NCBI GenBank assembly: GCA_963736235.1
Contig: CAVTOR010000025.1
Coordinates: 1 to 35,837, forward strand
Direction of reading: 5' to 3'
DNA length: 35,837 nt
Origin: CAVORB01 sp963736235
GTDB taxonomy: Bacteria > Pseudomonadota > Gammaproteobacteria > Chromatiales > Chromatiaceae
In this document: positions 26,462 through 34,024 of the stretch, piece by piece
Numbering within the stretch: position 1 is the stretch's first letter
Layout of the letters: the number at the start of each line of letters is the position of its first letter
The notes under the pieces: generated by a model
The model's input: only the letters and a program-made list of their open reading frames with translations
What the model was told of the DNA's origin: nothing
Database searches by the model: none
Position numbers and translations under genes: made by a program

Positions 26462-28320
26462 TCGTGCCCCGCGTAGAGCTCTTGGACGTCTTCTTTGTAT
26501 TGCGACAGGATCCGTGCTCGCTTGAGCTTCATGGTCGGCGTCATGGTACCGTCCTCGATCGACCAGGGTTGCTCCACCACTCGCACCCGGGGGATCTTCG
26601 CATAACCCGGAAAACCTTGCAGCCGCTCGCCAATGCGCTCTACGAGCAGGGCCTGCAGGCGCGGATCGCCGCGGGCGGCCGCGAGATCCGGATCGAAGCC
26701 CTCGGCCACCGCCAGACCCCGGTATGCATCCGCATCCAGTACCGCCAGCAGGGCGAGGTAGGGACGCGCCTCGCCGATGACCAGCACTTGGGAGAACAGG
26801 GAATCCAGGCTGATGGCCATCTCGAGGTCTGCGGGCGGCACCTTCTTGCCGTTCGACAGTACGATGACTTCCTTGATGCGTCCGGTGATGAAGACGTGGC
26901 CGCCCTTGCCGATGCGAACCTGATCGCCAGTATGAAGCCAGCCGTCGGGGTCAACCGCGCTGGCGGTGGCGGACGGCTGGTTCCAGTAGCCGAGCATCAC
27001 CCCGGGAGAGCGCACCAGGAGCTCGTCATTGCTCTTCAATCGTAGCTCCACGCCGGGAAGCGGTGGGCCGACACTCTCCGGGACATTGTTCTCGAGTGGG
27101 TTGACGCTTACCACCGGGCTCGCCTCGGTGAGCCCGTAACCCTGCACCAGCGGAATCCCAAGGCTGATGAAGAAGCGCGCGATCTCCGCCGCCAGCGGCG
27201 CGCCACCACTCACCGCGATACGCAACCGCCCCCCCAAGCGCCCGCGCACCTTGCGCCCCACCAGTCGATCGAGAAGGGGCGCGAGCAGCAGGTCCGGTGT
27301 CCAGGGCGCTCGGCCCTGCGTGTGGAGGAAACGGCGCCAGCCAACCCCGACGGCAGCCTCGAACAACCGCCGCGCCGCAGCAGGCTCGTGGCCGAGCTTG
27401 TCCTGGATACGCGCATGCACTCTCTCGAAGATTCGAGGAACGGCGATCAGAACCGTAGGCCGGATGTCGACCAGGTCCTCCGCCAGCTGCGGGATGGACC
27501 GAGCGTAGGCGACGCTGGAGCCGGCCATCATCGGGAGGTAGTAGCCGCCGGTGCGCTCCAGGGCGTGAGATAGCGGGAGAAAGGACAGGAAGCGGTCGGT
27601 CGGATAAGCCTGGATACAGGTGAGGGAAGCCTCCGCGTTCCACAGCATGTTCCGGTGGCTGAGCATGACGCCCTTGGGCGGCCCGGTGGTCCCCGAAGTG
27701 TAGACGATGGTGGCCAAGCCGTTCGCCTTGCCGACGGCGTCTTCCGCCGCGCCTTCGGCACCGGCAAGCCAGTCGGAGACCTGAGAGGCCGGGATTTCAC
27801 CCGTTGGTGCATCTGCATCCGGTTCCAGAACCAGCACCCGTTCTAACCCGCCCAGGGTGTCGGCGATGGGTGCAAGGGCGGCGAGGCGCTCAGAGGACTC
27901 GATCAGCAGCAATCGCGCGCCCGCGTCACTGAGAATGTGACGCACGTTCTCCGGGCGGTCGTTGGTGTAGAGGGGCACTGTGACCAACCCCAGCCCGAGG
28001 GCCGCGATGTCGAACACGACCCACTCGCGGCGGTTGGCCATCTGCACCGCGACCCGGTCGCCGGGAACGAGCTTCTCCCGTCGCAGTGCCGCCTGCCAAC
28101 GCCCGATCTCGGCGGAGACCTCGCGCCAGTGCGTTTCCACCCAGCGCTCGGTGATGGGATCGAACTGGATGTATGCGATGGCGTCCGGCGAGCGGCGGAC
28201 CCGCTCGAGCAGGAGCCCGGGCAGTGTGATGGCCTGATCTGCGCGTATGATGTCCGCGCTGGAATGCTGCCTCATGAGAGGGGTTTCCAGATCGGAGGAA
28301 TTCTCATTCAAGAGTAACAC
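26458..28320 (-). CDS. AMP-dependent long-chain acyl-CoA synthetase
   Basis: The 620-residue product is an adenylate-forming ligase of the long-chain (FAA1/FadD15-like) type: P-loop YTSGTTGPPKG (207-217), SFLPLSHALER, GYGLTEASPVVSVN, then GWLHTGD and FITGRIKEVIVLSNGKKV near the hinge. It activates fatty acids through acyl-AMP, releasing AMP and pyrophosphate. I take the GTG at 28320 because AGGGAG lies 7 nt upstream on this strand; the ATG at 28275 (MRQHSSADIIRADQ) is possible but has no ribosome site. It leads a reverse-strand group with a thioesterase and pap. Confidence 0.93.
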   Translation of the reverse strand: MLLLNENSSDLETPLMRQHSSADIIRADQAITLPGLLLERVRRSPDAIAYIQFDPITERWVETHWREVSAEIGRWQAALRREKLVPGDRVAVQMANRREWVVFDIAALGLGLVTVPLYTNDRPENVRHILSDAGARLLLIESSERLAALAPIADTLGGLERVLVLEPDADAPTGEIPASQVSDWLAGAEGAAEDAVGKANGLATIVYTSGTTGPPKGVMLSHRNMLWNAEASLTCIQAYPTDRFLSFLPLSHALERTGGYYLPMMAGSSVAYARSIPQLAEDLVDIRPTVLIAVPRIFERVHARIQDKLGHEPAAARRLFEAAVGVGWRRFLHTQGRAPWTPDLLLAPLLDRLVGRKVRGRLGGRLRIAVSGGAPLAAEIARFFISLGIPLVQGYGLTEASPVVSVNPLENNVPESVGPPLPGVELRLKSNDELLVRSPGVMLGYWNQPSATASAVDPDGWLHTGDQVRIGKGGHVFITGRIKEVIVLSNGKKVPPADLEMAISLDSLFSQVLVIGEARPYLALLAVLDADAYRGLAVAEGFDPDLAAARGDPRLQALLVERIGERLQGFPGYAKIPRVRVVEQPWSIEDGTMTPTMKLKRARILSQYKEDVQELYAGHE

Positions 28321-28652
28321 ATGGCTTCTCCCTGCGGCTCAGGGCGCCGAGGGGAAGCTGCCAGCCGCGATCCGTCCGGAAATGGACCCCGTGCCGCCGC
28401 TGCGGGGAGGCGAACCCTTGCCGCATCGCGCTCCATTCGCCTTGTGCAATGCAGTGCATCGGACCACCGCGGAAGGAGGCGAACTCGGTGCCGAAGACGA
28501 CCCGGCTTCAGGCTGGTGCGCGGTTTTCACAATGCCCTCGCGCATGCAGGCCACCGCCTCGTTGGGCAGACGGAATACCACGCGCTCGGAGGGGTCCGGC
28601 GTGCAGGTTTGTTTCGCTCGGAAGAGCCGTCCGCTCAGAATCAGGGTAGCGC

Positions 28653-28660
28653 GGGCAGGG
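28653..28660 (+). other. KOPS-like motif GGGCAGGG pointing to dif
   Basis: Matches GGGNAGGG, the E. coli FtsK-orienting sequence, on the strand that directs translocation rightwards to the dif site at 35262. Single copies can occur by chance in GC-rich DNA. Confidence 0.35.
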
Positions 28661-28734
28661 CGCCCAGCGTCTGGATGGAGGGAACGCCATGACTGCCGTG
28701 ACCGGGGAAGATCCCAAGACGTGAATCATGGCCA

Positions 28735-28742
28735 GGGTAGGG
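28735..28742 (+). other. KOPS-like motif GGGTAGGG pointing to dif
   Basis: Second GGGNAGGG match in the same orientation, 75 bp from the previous one. Confidence 0.35.
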
Positions 28743-28817
28743 CATCGTCTCCGAGGGAAAAATGCTTCTACCCAGAGAAGGTGCTCCGTGCCGCTTGCGC
28801 TTTGCGGTGGCGGGGTC

Positions 28818-29954
28818 CTACAGTCGTGCTGCGGTCTCGGCCGTCATCGACAAGGCCTTCTCCAGCACCGCCTCCGGGGTGTAGAAGTGAGGCGAGAAGC
28901 GGATGCCGCCACCACGCGGGGCGCAGACAATCCCCTGGGTCGCAAGCGCCTTGTGAAGGGCCTTCGAATCAGTGTCAGGCACCCGGAAGGTGACGATTCC
29001 GGCGCGGCGCTCCGGCGCTCTCGGGCTGAGGAGCTCGAACCCGTAGCGGTCGATCAGCTCGATGAGCCGGCCGGCGCGCTCGGCAATGGCCGCGTTAACG
29101 GACTCGATGCCGATTTCGAGCAGCAGGGACAGGCTGGCGTCGAGCCCATAGATCCCCAGCATGTTGGGGCTTCCGCACTCGAAACGGGTGGCGTCCGTCG
29201 CCGGAGACCAGTCGTCGCGGTCGTAGTCGCCCCGATTCTCGACCATGTGCCAGCCGTACTGGTACAGCCTCAGCCGCGGCCGAATCTCCGGATTGACGTA
29301 CAGCAGCGCGATCGCCTCGGGGCCCAGCATCCACTTGTGGGCATCGGCGGCGACGAAGTCCGCTTTCACCTTCTGCAGATCGAAGGGCACGGCGCCGAGG
29401 CTCTGAATACCGTCGATGCACAACAGGACACCCGCGGCGCGACAGTGGGAACCGAGCCGCTCCAAGTCTAGTCGCAGGCCGCGGGCGTACTGGACAGAAC
29501 TCACCGCAACGACGCGAGTGCGGTTGTCGCACAAGCCCATGAGATCGTCTTCGGGTGCGTGTGACGCGTACAGGTCGAGGCGTCGATACTCGACACCCAG
29601 ATCCGCAAGAGATTCCCAGACAATCCGATTCGACGGAAACTCCTGGCCAATCCCGACCACGTTATCGCCGGCGTGCCACTCGAGTCCGTAGGCAACGATC
29701 GACAATGCCTCGGATGTGCTCTTGGCGAGGGCGATATCCGCCGCGCTGGTCGCGCCCACGAGCTGGGCGAGACGGGACCGAAGACGCGACTCGACTTCAA
29801 TCCACTGCGGATAGCGCGCCGCGCCGAGATTGCCATTCTCCCGTGCAAACTGTTGAACGGCCTCTACCGTGCGCCGCGGCCAGGGCGAGACCCCGGCGTG
29901 GTTCAGATACAGGACGTCGTCAGACAGATCGAACTCGGCGCTGCGGTCGGACAT
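28818..29954 (-). CDS. Class V aminotransferase-fold PLP enzyme
   Basis: The 378-residue product belongs to the class V aminotransferase / cysteine desulfurase superfamily. It has LYLNHAGVSPWP near the start (substrate-binding), LAKSTSEALSIVAYGL (about 77-91), the cofactor pair Asp181 and Gln184 in CIDGIQSLGAVPFD, and the PLP lysine Lys207 in AADAHKWMLGP. No cysteine loop typical of a desulfurase is visible near the C-terminus, so an aminotransferase, kynureninase-like or epimerase-like role is as likely. The stop is at 28818 and the gene stands alone. Substrate unknown. Confidence 0.88.
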   Translation of the reverse strand: MSDRSAEFDLSDDVLYLNHAGVSPWPRRTVEAVQQFARENGNLGAARYPQWIEVESRLRSRLAQLVGATSAADIALAKSTSEALSIVAYGLEWHAGDNVVGIGQEFPSNRIVWESLADLGVEYRRLDLYASHAPEDDLMGLCDNRTRVVAVSSVQYARGLRLDLERLGSHCRAAGVLLCIDGIQSLGAVPFDLQKVKADFVAADAHKWMLGPEAIALLYVNPEIRPRLRLYQYGWHMVENRGDYDRDDWSPATDATRFECGSPNMLGIYGLDASLSLLLEIGIESVNAAIAERAGRLIELIDRYGFELLSPRAPERRAGIVTFRVPDTDSKALHKALATQGIVCAPRGGGIRFSPHFYTPEAVLEKALSMTAETAARL

Positions 29955-30072
29955 GGTTCTTCCCCGGAGGCGATGGTGATGCCATCCATGTTAGGCGGCG
30001 CCGAGGAGGATTGGGAGCCCAGGAGAATGAGGCGCGGTGTAGACGAGTTGGTCAGGGATTACCGTCCCGGGA

Positions 30073-30198
30073 ATGCTGGGTCGGCTCTTCGACCATTTGC
30101 GCGCCCCGCTGCTCGAGGACGCTGACTACGGGCGCCGCCCACTGATCGAGCCGACGTGCGCCGAAAGCGTCTTTGCAGGGAGCTCGACAAAACGATAG
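30073..30198 (+). CDS. Possible small ORF, 41 residues
   Basis: ATG 30073 opens MLGRLFDHLRAPLLEDADYG..., ending SSTKR, followed by TAG. The composition looks protein-like (amphipathic start, then DADYGRRPLIEPTC), but I cannot name it. A GGGA lies 3-4 nt upstream, too close to be a good ribosome site. It could be the start or remnant of a larger lost gene, since the region around it is decayed. Confidence 0.25.
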   Translation: MLGRLFDHLRAPLLEDADYGRRPLIEPTCAESVFAGSSTKR

Positions 30199-30256
30199 GC
30201 TACTTGTCGCGTATCACCGGTGCCGACAGCGCCCGGCACGATGCGCACCTCACCGA

Positions 30257-31160
30257 TCAGAAGTTGACGCTGACCCGGGCGCCGATCGCCAACGCGTTGT
30301 CGATTTCACCCGTGCCCGCCGGTCGGATGATGTACTGGATGTCCGGCTGGATGCTGATGCCCCTGCCGAGAACGAACTGGTGGTTGAGCTCGATGATTGC
30401 CTCGTAATCCTTCTCCGGTAGGCGCTCGCCGCGGCGCGAGACATTGACCTCATCTCCGAACCAGCCGCTGCTGATAGCCAGCCCGGTGGTATCCCTCGGC
30501 CGGCCCTTGAACAGTCCCTCGTAGACCAGACCGGCGCCGACGTACCAAGGCACGGGACTGGTGTCGTTGGTGAAGCTGAAGACCAGAGAGCCGAAACCCC
30601 ACAGCCCCCGGTCCACGCCGGGCTGCTCCCGGTAGAGCATCTGATCGGCCAGGACCCAACCCATGGCGCTTCCGGTATCGGTGGAGTCGTCGGTGCTCGA
30701 CAGGTCCTGAAATTGGCCGGTCATGTAATAACTGCCAACCTTGTAGACGCCGGGCAGGGCCGAGTCGGAGTCGCGGTTCACGTGGTAGTGAATCTCGCCC
30801 ATCATGGTCACCCCGTTGTTGCCCCAACCCCAGCTGGTGCCATGTTTGTTGTGGCTGGGGCTCGTCGGGTCGCCCTCCTTGCCCTCCGGGTCGCCGTCGT
30901 AGACCGCCGCCTGGATGGTCCAGACTCGCGATGGCGTATCGTAGCGGACGCGCGCGCCCCAGGTTGCCAGGGGGTAGGTCGAGAAGGTGAAGGGATTCTG
31001 AAAGAATGCCGGCTTGGGATTGCCGCAAAACGAATTGTTGATGAACTGACAGTAGAGAGGCGAACTCAGTAAATCGCTGGCTGCGGTCAGTCGCCCATAC
31101 GAGATGGCCAGCCGTTCATCCAGCAGGACGGTATCGAACCGGACATCGACGAGCTTCACA
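30257..31160 (-). pseudogene. Carbohydrate-selective porin OprB family, N-terminally truncated
   Basis: The frame ends ALAIGARVSVNF with a terminal Phe, the usual outer-membrane assembly signal, and has OprB-type blocks such as LLDERLAISYGRLTAASDLLSSPLYCQF (about 31040-31130; LLDERLAISYGRL then LLSSPLYCQF), PLATWGARVRY and DRGLWGFGSLVFSF. These correspond to the later two thirds of a sugar porin. There is no signal peptide or N-terminal domain: homology stops at about 31,160, where the sequence changes into a mannitol dehydrogenase fragment on the other strand. The open frame continues to 31192 only by chance. I infer a deletion that removed its start, so no functional porin is expected. Confidence 0.8.
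30752..30759 (+). other. KOPS-like motif GGGCAGGG pointing to dif
   Basis: GGGNAGGG match on the + strand inside the porin remnant, oriented towards dif. Confidence 0.35.
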
Positions 31161-31176
31161 TTCTGGCCGCCAGAAT
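31160..31176. repeat. Palindrome at the porin / mannitol dehydrogenase junction
   Basis: ATTCTGGC and GCCAGAAT form perfect 8-bp arms around one central C. The palindrome sits exactly where the two truncated genes meet, so it may mark the deletion joint. Confidence 0.55.
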
Positions 31177-31655
31177 TTGTCCTCGACTTCATGGACGAAG
31201 AAGTGACACCGATCCTCGCGGAGGTTCCGGGGGTCGACCTTGCGACCTACAAGAAGACCCTCGTCGAACGGTTTTCAAACCCGGCTATCAAGGACCAGGT
31301 CTCGCGTATTTGCATGGACGGGTCCGCGAAAATTCCGAAGTTCATTCTGCCTACGATTCGGGAGCAGCTTCAACGCGGTGGTCCCACAAGACGAGCGAGT
31401 CTGGTGATCGCCAGTTGGTGCCGCGCAATGGCTGGAACCGACGACCAAGGGGCCAAAATCGAAGTCCAGGACCCGATGGCCGGGGTACTATCCGAAAGCG
31501 CACGCGTAGCGGGAAGGGACCCTGAGAAGTTTCTCGCTGTTAGGGAGGTCTTCGGAGAGGATCTGCCGCAGTCCATGGTTTTTGTCGAACAGGTCCGGGA
31601 GGCGTTGGAGAGCCTCTATGACCAGGGCGCCAGGGACACCCTCGCAAAATATTAG
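31170..31655 (+). pseudogene. Mannitol dehydrogenase family, C-terminal fragment
   Basis: From about 31170 the frame reads PEFVLDFMDEEVTPILAEVPGVD..., continuing TLVERFSNPAIKDQVSRICMDGSAK and MPKF-like IPKFILPTIREQLQRGG, then EVFGEDLPQS and GARDTLAKY. This is the helical C-terminal domain of polyol (mannitol 2-)dehydrogenases. The Rossmann domain and the catalytic KxxxxNxxH segment, roughly the first 330 residues, are missing. An ATG at 31104 opens the same frame but the first residues are antisense porin. No function is expected. Confidence 0.82.
31511..31518 (+). other. KOPS-like motif GGGAAGGG pointing to dif
   Basis: GGGNAGGG match on the + strand inside the mannitol dehydrogenase remnant, 3.7 kb from dif and oriented towards it. 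Confidence 0.35.
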
Positions 31656-31690
31656 GAGCCGATCAGGCGGAGCGCGGCGACGCGCTGGCT

Positions 31691-32043
31691 TTACGCGGAG
31701 ATCGACTGGCGGTAGAAAGGAAGCGCCAGGAACTCGCCGGGGGCGATGCCGTTGCGCTTGTAGCCGGGGGAAACAGCCCGCCGTGGACCTCCCAGCGTTA
31801 CTAGCCGCCCCAGGGGACATAACCGGCGAGGATCGCCAACAGTCGGACCGCGCCCGCGTTTGCCGTGCCGGTCGCCAGCCACCGCCGATAGGAGCGAGCG
31901 GAGACGCCGCACAACGCGGCGGCCTGGTGATTGGAGAGCCTGCAACGGAAGTGCAGCGCGTGCAGGGTGGACAAATTGGCCGCGAAGCCTTCGGCGAGGA
32001 ATTCCTCTTCGGTCCAGTCCTCACGCGGGGTTGCGCCTAGATC
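31691..32043 (-). pseudogene. Phage-type DUF3653 protein, broken
   Basis: Reading leftwards, TPREDWTEEEFLAEGFAANL, then LHALHFRCRLSNHQAAALCGVSARSYRRWL and AVRLLAILAGYVPWGG form a small helix-turn-helix-like protein of the DUF3653 type, known from filamentous phages and phage-derived regions. After VPWGG come two in-frame stops (TAG TAA at about 31798-31803), where the family has an aromatic pair, then RWEVHGGLFPP and a further one-base shift in a C run before GYKRNGIAPGEFLALPFYRQ. No start codon remains: the upstream end runs into the insertion element at 32058. The stops arise by substitution, so this decay is real. Confidence 0.65.
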
Positions 32044-32057
32044 ACCCCCCCTCAGTG

Positions 32058-32083
32058 TGTCAGCGCAAGTTACAGATGTCCGG
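32058..32083 (+). repeat. Left terminal inverted repeat of the IS1202-like element
   Basis: TGTCAGCGCAAGTTACAG then ATGTCCGG; 19 of 26 positions equal the reverse-strand right end. A second ATGTCCG follows at about 32101-32107. Confidence 0.7.
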
Positions 32084-32231
32084 CGCCGCGCAAAGTAGAA
32101 ATGTCCGATCGTAGGTGAGGGGCACACTGGCGGCGCGAGAGCGCGACGGCTGGCCAAGCCCCTGATTCGTTTCCCTGCTGCCCGTCGTCTACGGCTGGAA
32201 ACGTCGGGCGTTTGTGCATACACTTGGCGCC

Positions 32232-32511
32232 ATGGACATTGAGTTCACGTGGGACGAGACCAAGCGCCAGGTCAACTCGTGGCAAGCACGGCATCGATTT
32301 CCCGGACGCCGTGGAGGTCTTCTACGACGACCTGGCCTGCACCCTGGCCGATCCCGACCACCATGCCGAGCAGCGCTTCGTCGCGGTTGGTCTCGACGCC
32401 TTCGGGCGCGTGTTGGTGGTCGTCTACACCCAGCCCGACGAGCTCACCATCCACATCATCTCGGCGCGGCAGGCCACGGCGGCCGAGCGCCGACACTACG
32501 AGCAAAGGTGA
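32232..32511 (+). CDS. brnT: BrnT family toxin (one-base frameshift)
   Basis: BrnT toxins are small RNases neutralised by BrnA. From the ATG at 32232 the start MDIEFTWDETKRQVNS matches the family; after one extra base near 32280 the frame continues KHGIDFPDAVEVFYDDLACTLADPD and then RFVAVGLDAFGRVLVVVYTQ and IISARQATAAERRHYEQ, all typical BrnT blocks. The span is 280 nt, one more than a multiple of three. If the base is real the toxin is inactive; it may equally be a sequencing error. brnA follows 3 nt later. The pair lies inside the inverted repeats of the IS1202-like element, so it is a passenger module. Confidence 0.87.
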
Positions 32512-32514
32512 ACC

Positions 32515-32763
32515 ATGCGCGACGAGTACGATTTCACCGGGGGCAAGCGCGGCGCCATCGCGAAAACGGCCAAGGAGCGGATCACTATCCGACTCGATCC
32601 CGACATCATCGAGTGGTTCCGTAGCCGAGTCAAAGGCGGGGGGAACTACCAAACCCTGATCAACGAGGCCCTGCGCGAGCACATCGAGCGCCAGAGCGGC
32701 GCTGATCTGGAGAGCATGCTGCGCCGCGTGCTCCGCGAGGAGTTGAGCGCAGCCAATCCCTAG
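32515..32763 (+). CDS. brnA: BrnA family antitoxin
   Basis: The 82-residue product starts MRDEYDFTGGKRGAIAK, the hallmark of BrnA (DUF4415), and carries the ribbon-helix-helix segment KERITIRLDPDIIEWFRSR with NYQTLINEALREHI. BrnA binds BrnT and represses the brnTA promoter. It starts 3 nt after the brnT stop. Its stop lies 9 nt from that of the convergent transposase gene. Confidence 0.92.
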   Translation: MRDEYDFTGGKRGAIAKTAKERITIRLDPDIIEWFRSRVKGGGNYQTLINEALREHIERQSGADLESMLRRVLREELSAANP

Positions 32764-32772
32764 CCGGACCGC

Positions 32773-33953
32773 TCACAGAACAGCGGGATTGACGTCGCGG
32801 AAGCGCTCCGCCGCGATCCTCCACTGGCCCCGTCGCATCGGTGCTTTCTGACTGCGTTCGACGGCCTGTTTCTGTTGCTGCTCCTGGACGTGCTTGAGCA
32901 AGGCGCCCAGGCGTTTGTTCGAGACAATGTCCTCCTGCTTGACCTGGCGGACCTTGTCGAAGACGGAGTAGGGCAGAACCACGCCCTCGTACTTGATGGC
33001 GACGGTCCCGTCGGGATAGTCGTGGACGCGAACCTTCTTGCGTCTGAGCCCCGTGGTTGTTTCGTTGGGCTCGATCAGATAGACGACGCGATCGTACTGC
33101 ACGGTCAGGCTGTTGGAGACCGTGCGCTCCTCCTGCCAGCTCCAGGATCTCCTCCAGGTCGTCGAGGTCCGTGAGCGGCCGGCGAAGATCCTTGTCGCTG
33201 GCCGCCGTCTTGGCGAACTTGGCACTGAACCGCGCCATGAGGCCCGGGAGAAAGGCGTTGGCGGCGTCCAGGGCGAGGCCGTCGCCGCCGGTCTGATTGA
33301 CCCGGAACACCGAGTGCTTGTCGCTGTAGAACGCCACCGGCTTGCCATATCGCTCCAGGTACCGCCGCGTTGCGTGGAAGTAGTCGAAGGTCGATTCGGA
33401 TCCGATGAAGTTCAGCTCCATCAATCGGCCTGTGGCATCGTCGATGTAGACCAACAGCGTGCATTCCTGCCCGCGGTCTTCGAACCAATAGTGCTCTGAT
33501 CCGTCGATCTGAACGAGCTCCCCGAGGCAGTCGCGACGGCGCCGCGGTTGATGAACTGGCTTCTCGCGCTGCTTGCGGCTCTTCCAGATGCCGCCTTCCA
33601 TCAGCCACAGCCGCAACGTCTCGCGCGACAGATGCACGTCGTGCTTCTCGGCGAGCATCTCCGCGATCAGCGTCGGACCGAAATCGGCGTAGTGCTCGCG
33701 GATCAGTCCGATGACCCAGTTCTTCACGGCATCCGCATAGGCGCGGGTTGCTCTTGCGCCCACGTCGTTTCGACACCAGAGCACGAGCTCCGTCACGCTC
33801 GAACGCCTTCAGGAGACGGCTGACATGCCGCGGCGTGATGCCCAACTGCTTGGCGGCGTCGACCTGGGGAAGCCGTCGTTCGCTGACGCGCTCGAGAACC
33901 GTCAGCCTGTCCAGTTCTGTAGCACTCATCATGAGCAGGTCTGGCGTTCGCAT
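32773..33953 (-). pseudogene. IS1202-family (ISNCY) transposase, inactivated
   Basis: The N-terminus (ATG 33953) has a helix-turn-helix: VSERRLPQVDAAKQLGITPR, then HVSRLLKAFERDG. After a shift near 33740 comes GPTLIAEMLAEKHDVHLSRETLRLW and the DDE integrase core with the first Asp in VQIDGSEHYWFED and the second in AFYSDKHSVFRVNQ. The frame then passes directly from GGDG to LDAANAFLPGLMARF (about 33270), so roughly 50 residues normally found between them, including the PQAKGRVER block with the catalytic Glu, are missing. Another shift near 33130 precedes the C-terminus ERTVSNSLTVQYDRVVYLI. Without the Glu the enzyme should be dead. Confidence 0.85.
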
Positions 33954-34009
33954 GGCGGGGGCCTCGGAGCGGAAAAATCGTGCCCCCGAGGGTGCCGTAC
34001 GCGGCGCAA

Positions 34010-34024
34010 CCGGACATCACTATA
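34010..34024 (+). repeat. Inner part of the split right terminal repeat of the IS1202-like element
   Basis: CCGGA plus CATCACTATA; reverse-complemented this is TATAGTGATGTCCGG, continuing the repeat whose outer 11 bp (TTGCGGCTACA) now lie at 35246-35256 on the far side of ISAs1. Confidence 0.68.
34015..34024 (+). repeat. Left target-site duplication of the ISAs1 element
   Basis: CATCACTATA, repeated exactly at 35236-35245. Confidence 0.93.

Larger units (their letters stand above)
28321..28817. other. Intergenic region, no defensible gene; holds two KOPS-like motifs
   Basis: This 497-bp stretch lies between the acyl-CoA ligase start and the aminotransferase stop. Short reverse-strand frames (28339-28581 and 28508-28729) have some protein-like segments but need joining by frameshifts and match nothing I know; they may be remnants. 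GGGCAGGG at 28653-28660 and GGGTAGGG at 28735-28742 fit the FtsK-orienting consensus. Confidence 0.45.

Noticed and set aside
28247..28993. Long + strand open frame across the acyl-CoA ligase 5' end and the aminotransferase 3' end
   Set aside because: Arg/Pro/Gly-rich shadow frame with no family features, overlapping real genes on the other strand.
31104..31655. Complete 183-residue protein from ATG 31104
   Set aside because: The first 22 codons are antisense to the porin remnant; only the part from about 31170 is mannitol dehydrogenase-like, so it is a fragment.
32270..32290. Programmed frameshift in brnT
   Set aside because: No slippery heptamer or pseudoknot is evident, and the family is not known to use recoding; a single-base error or mutation is simpler.
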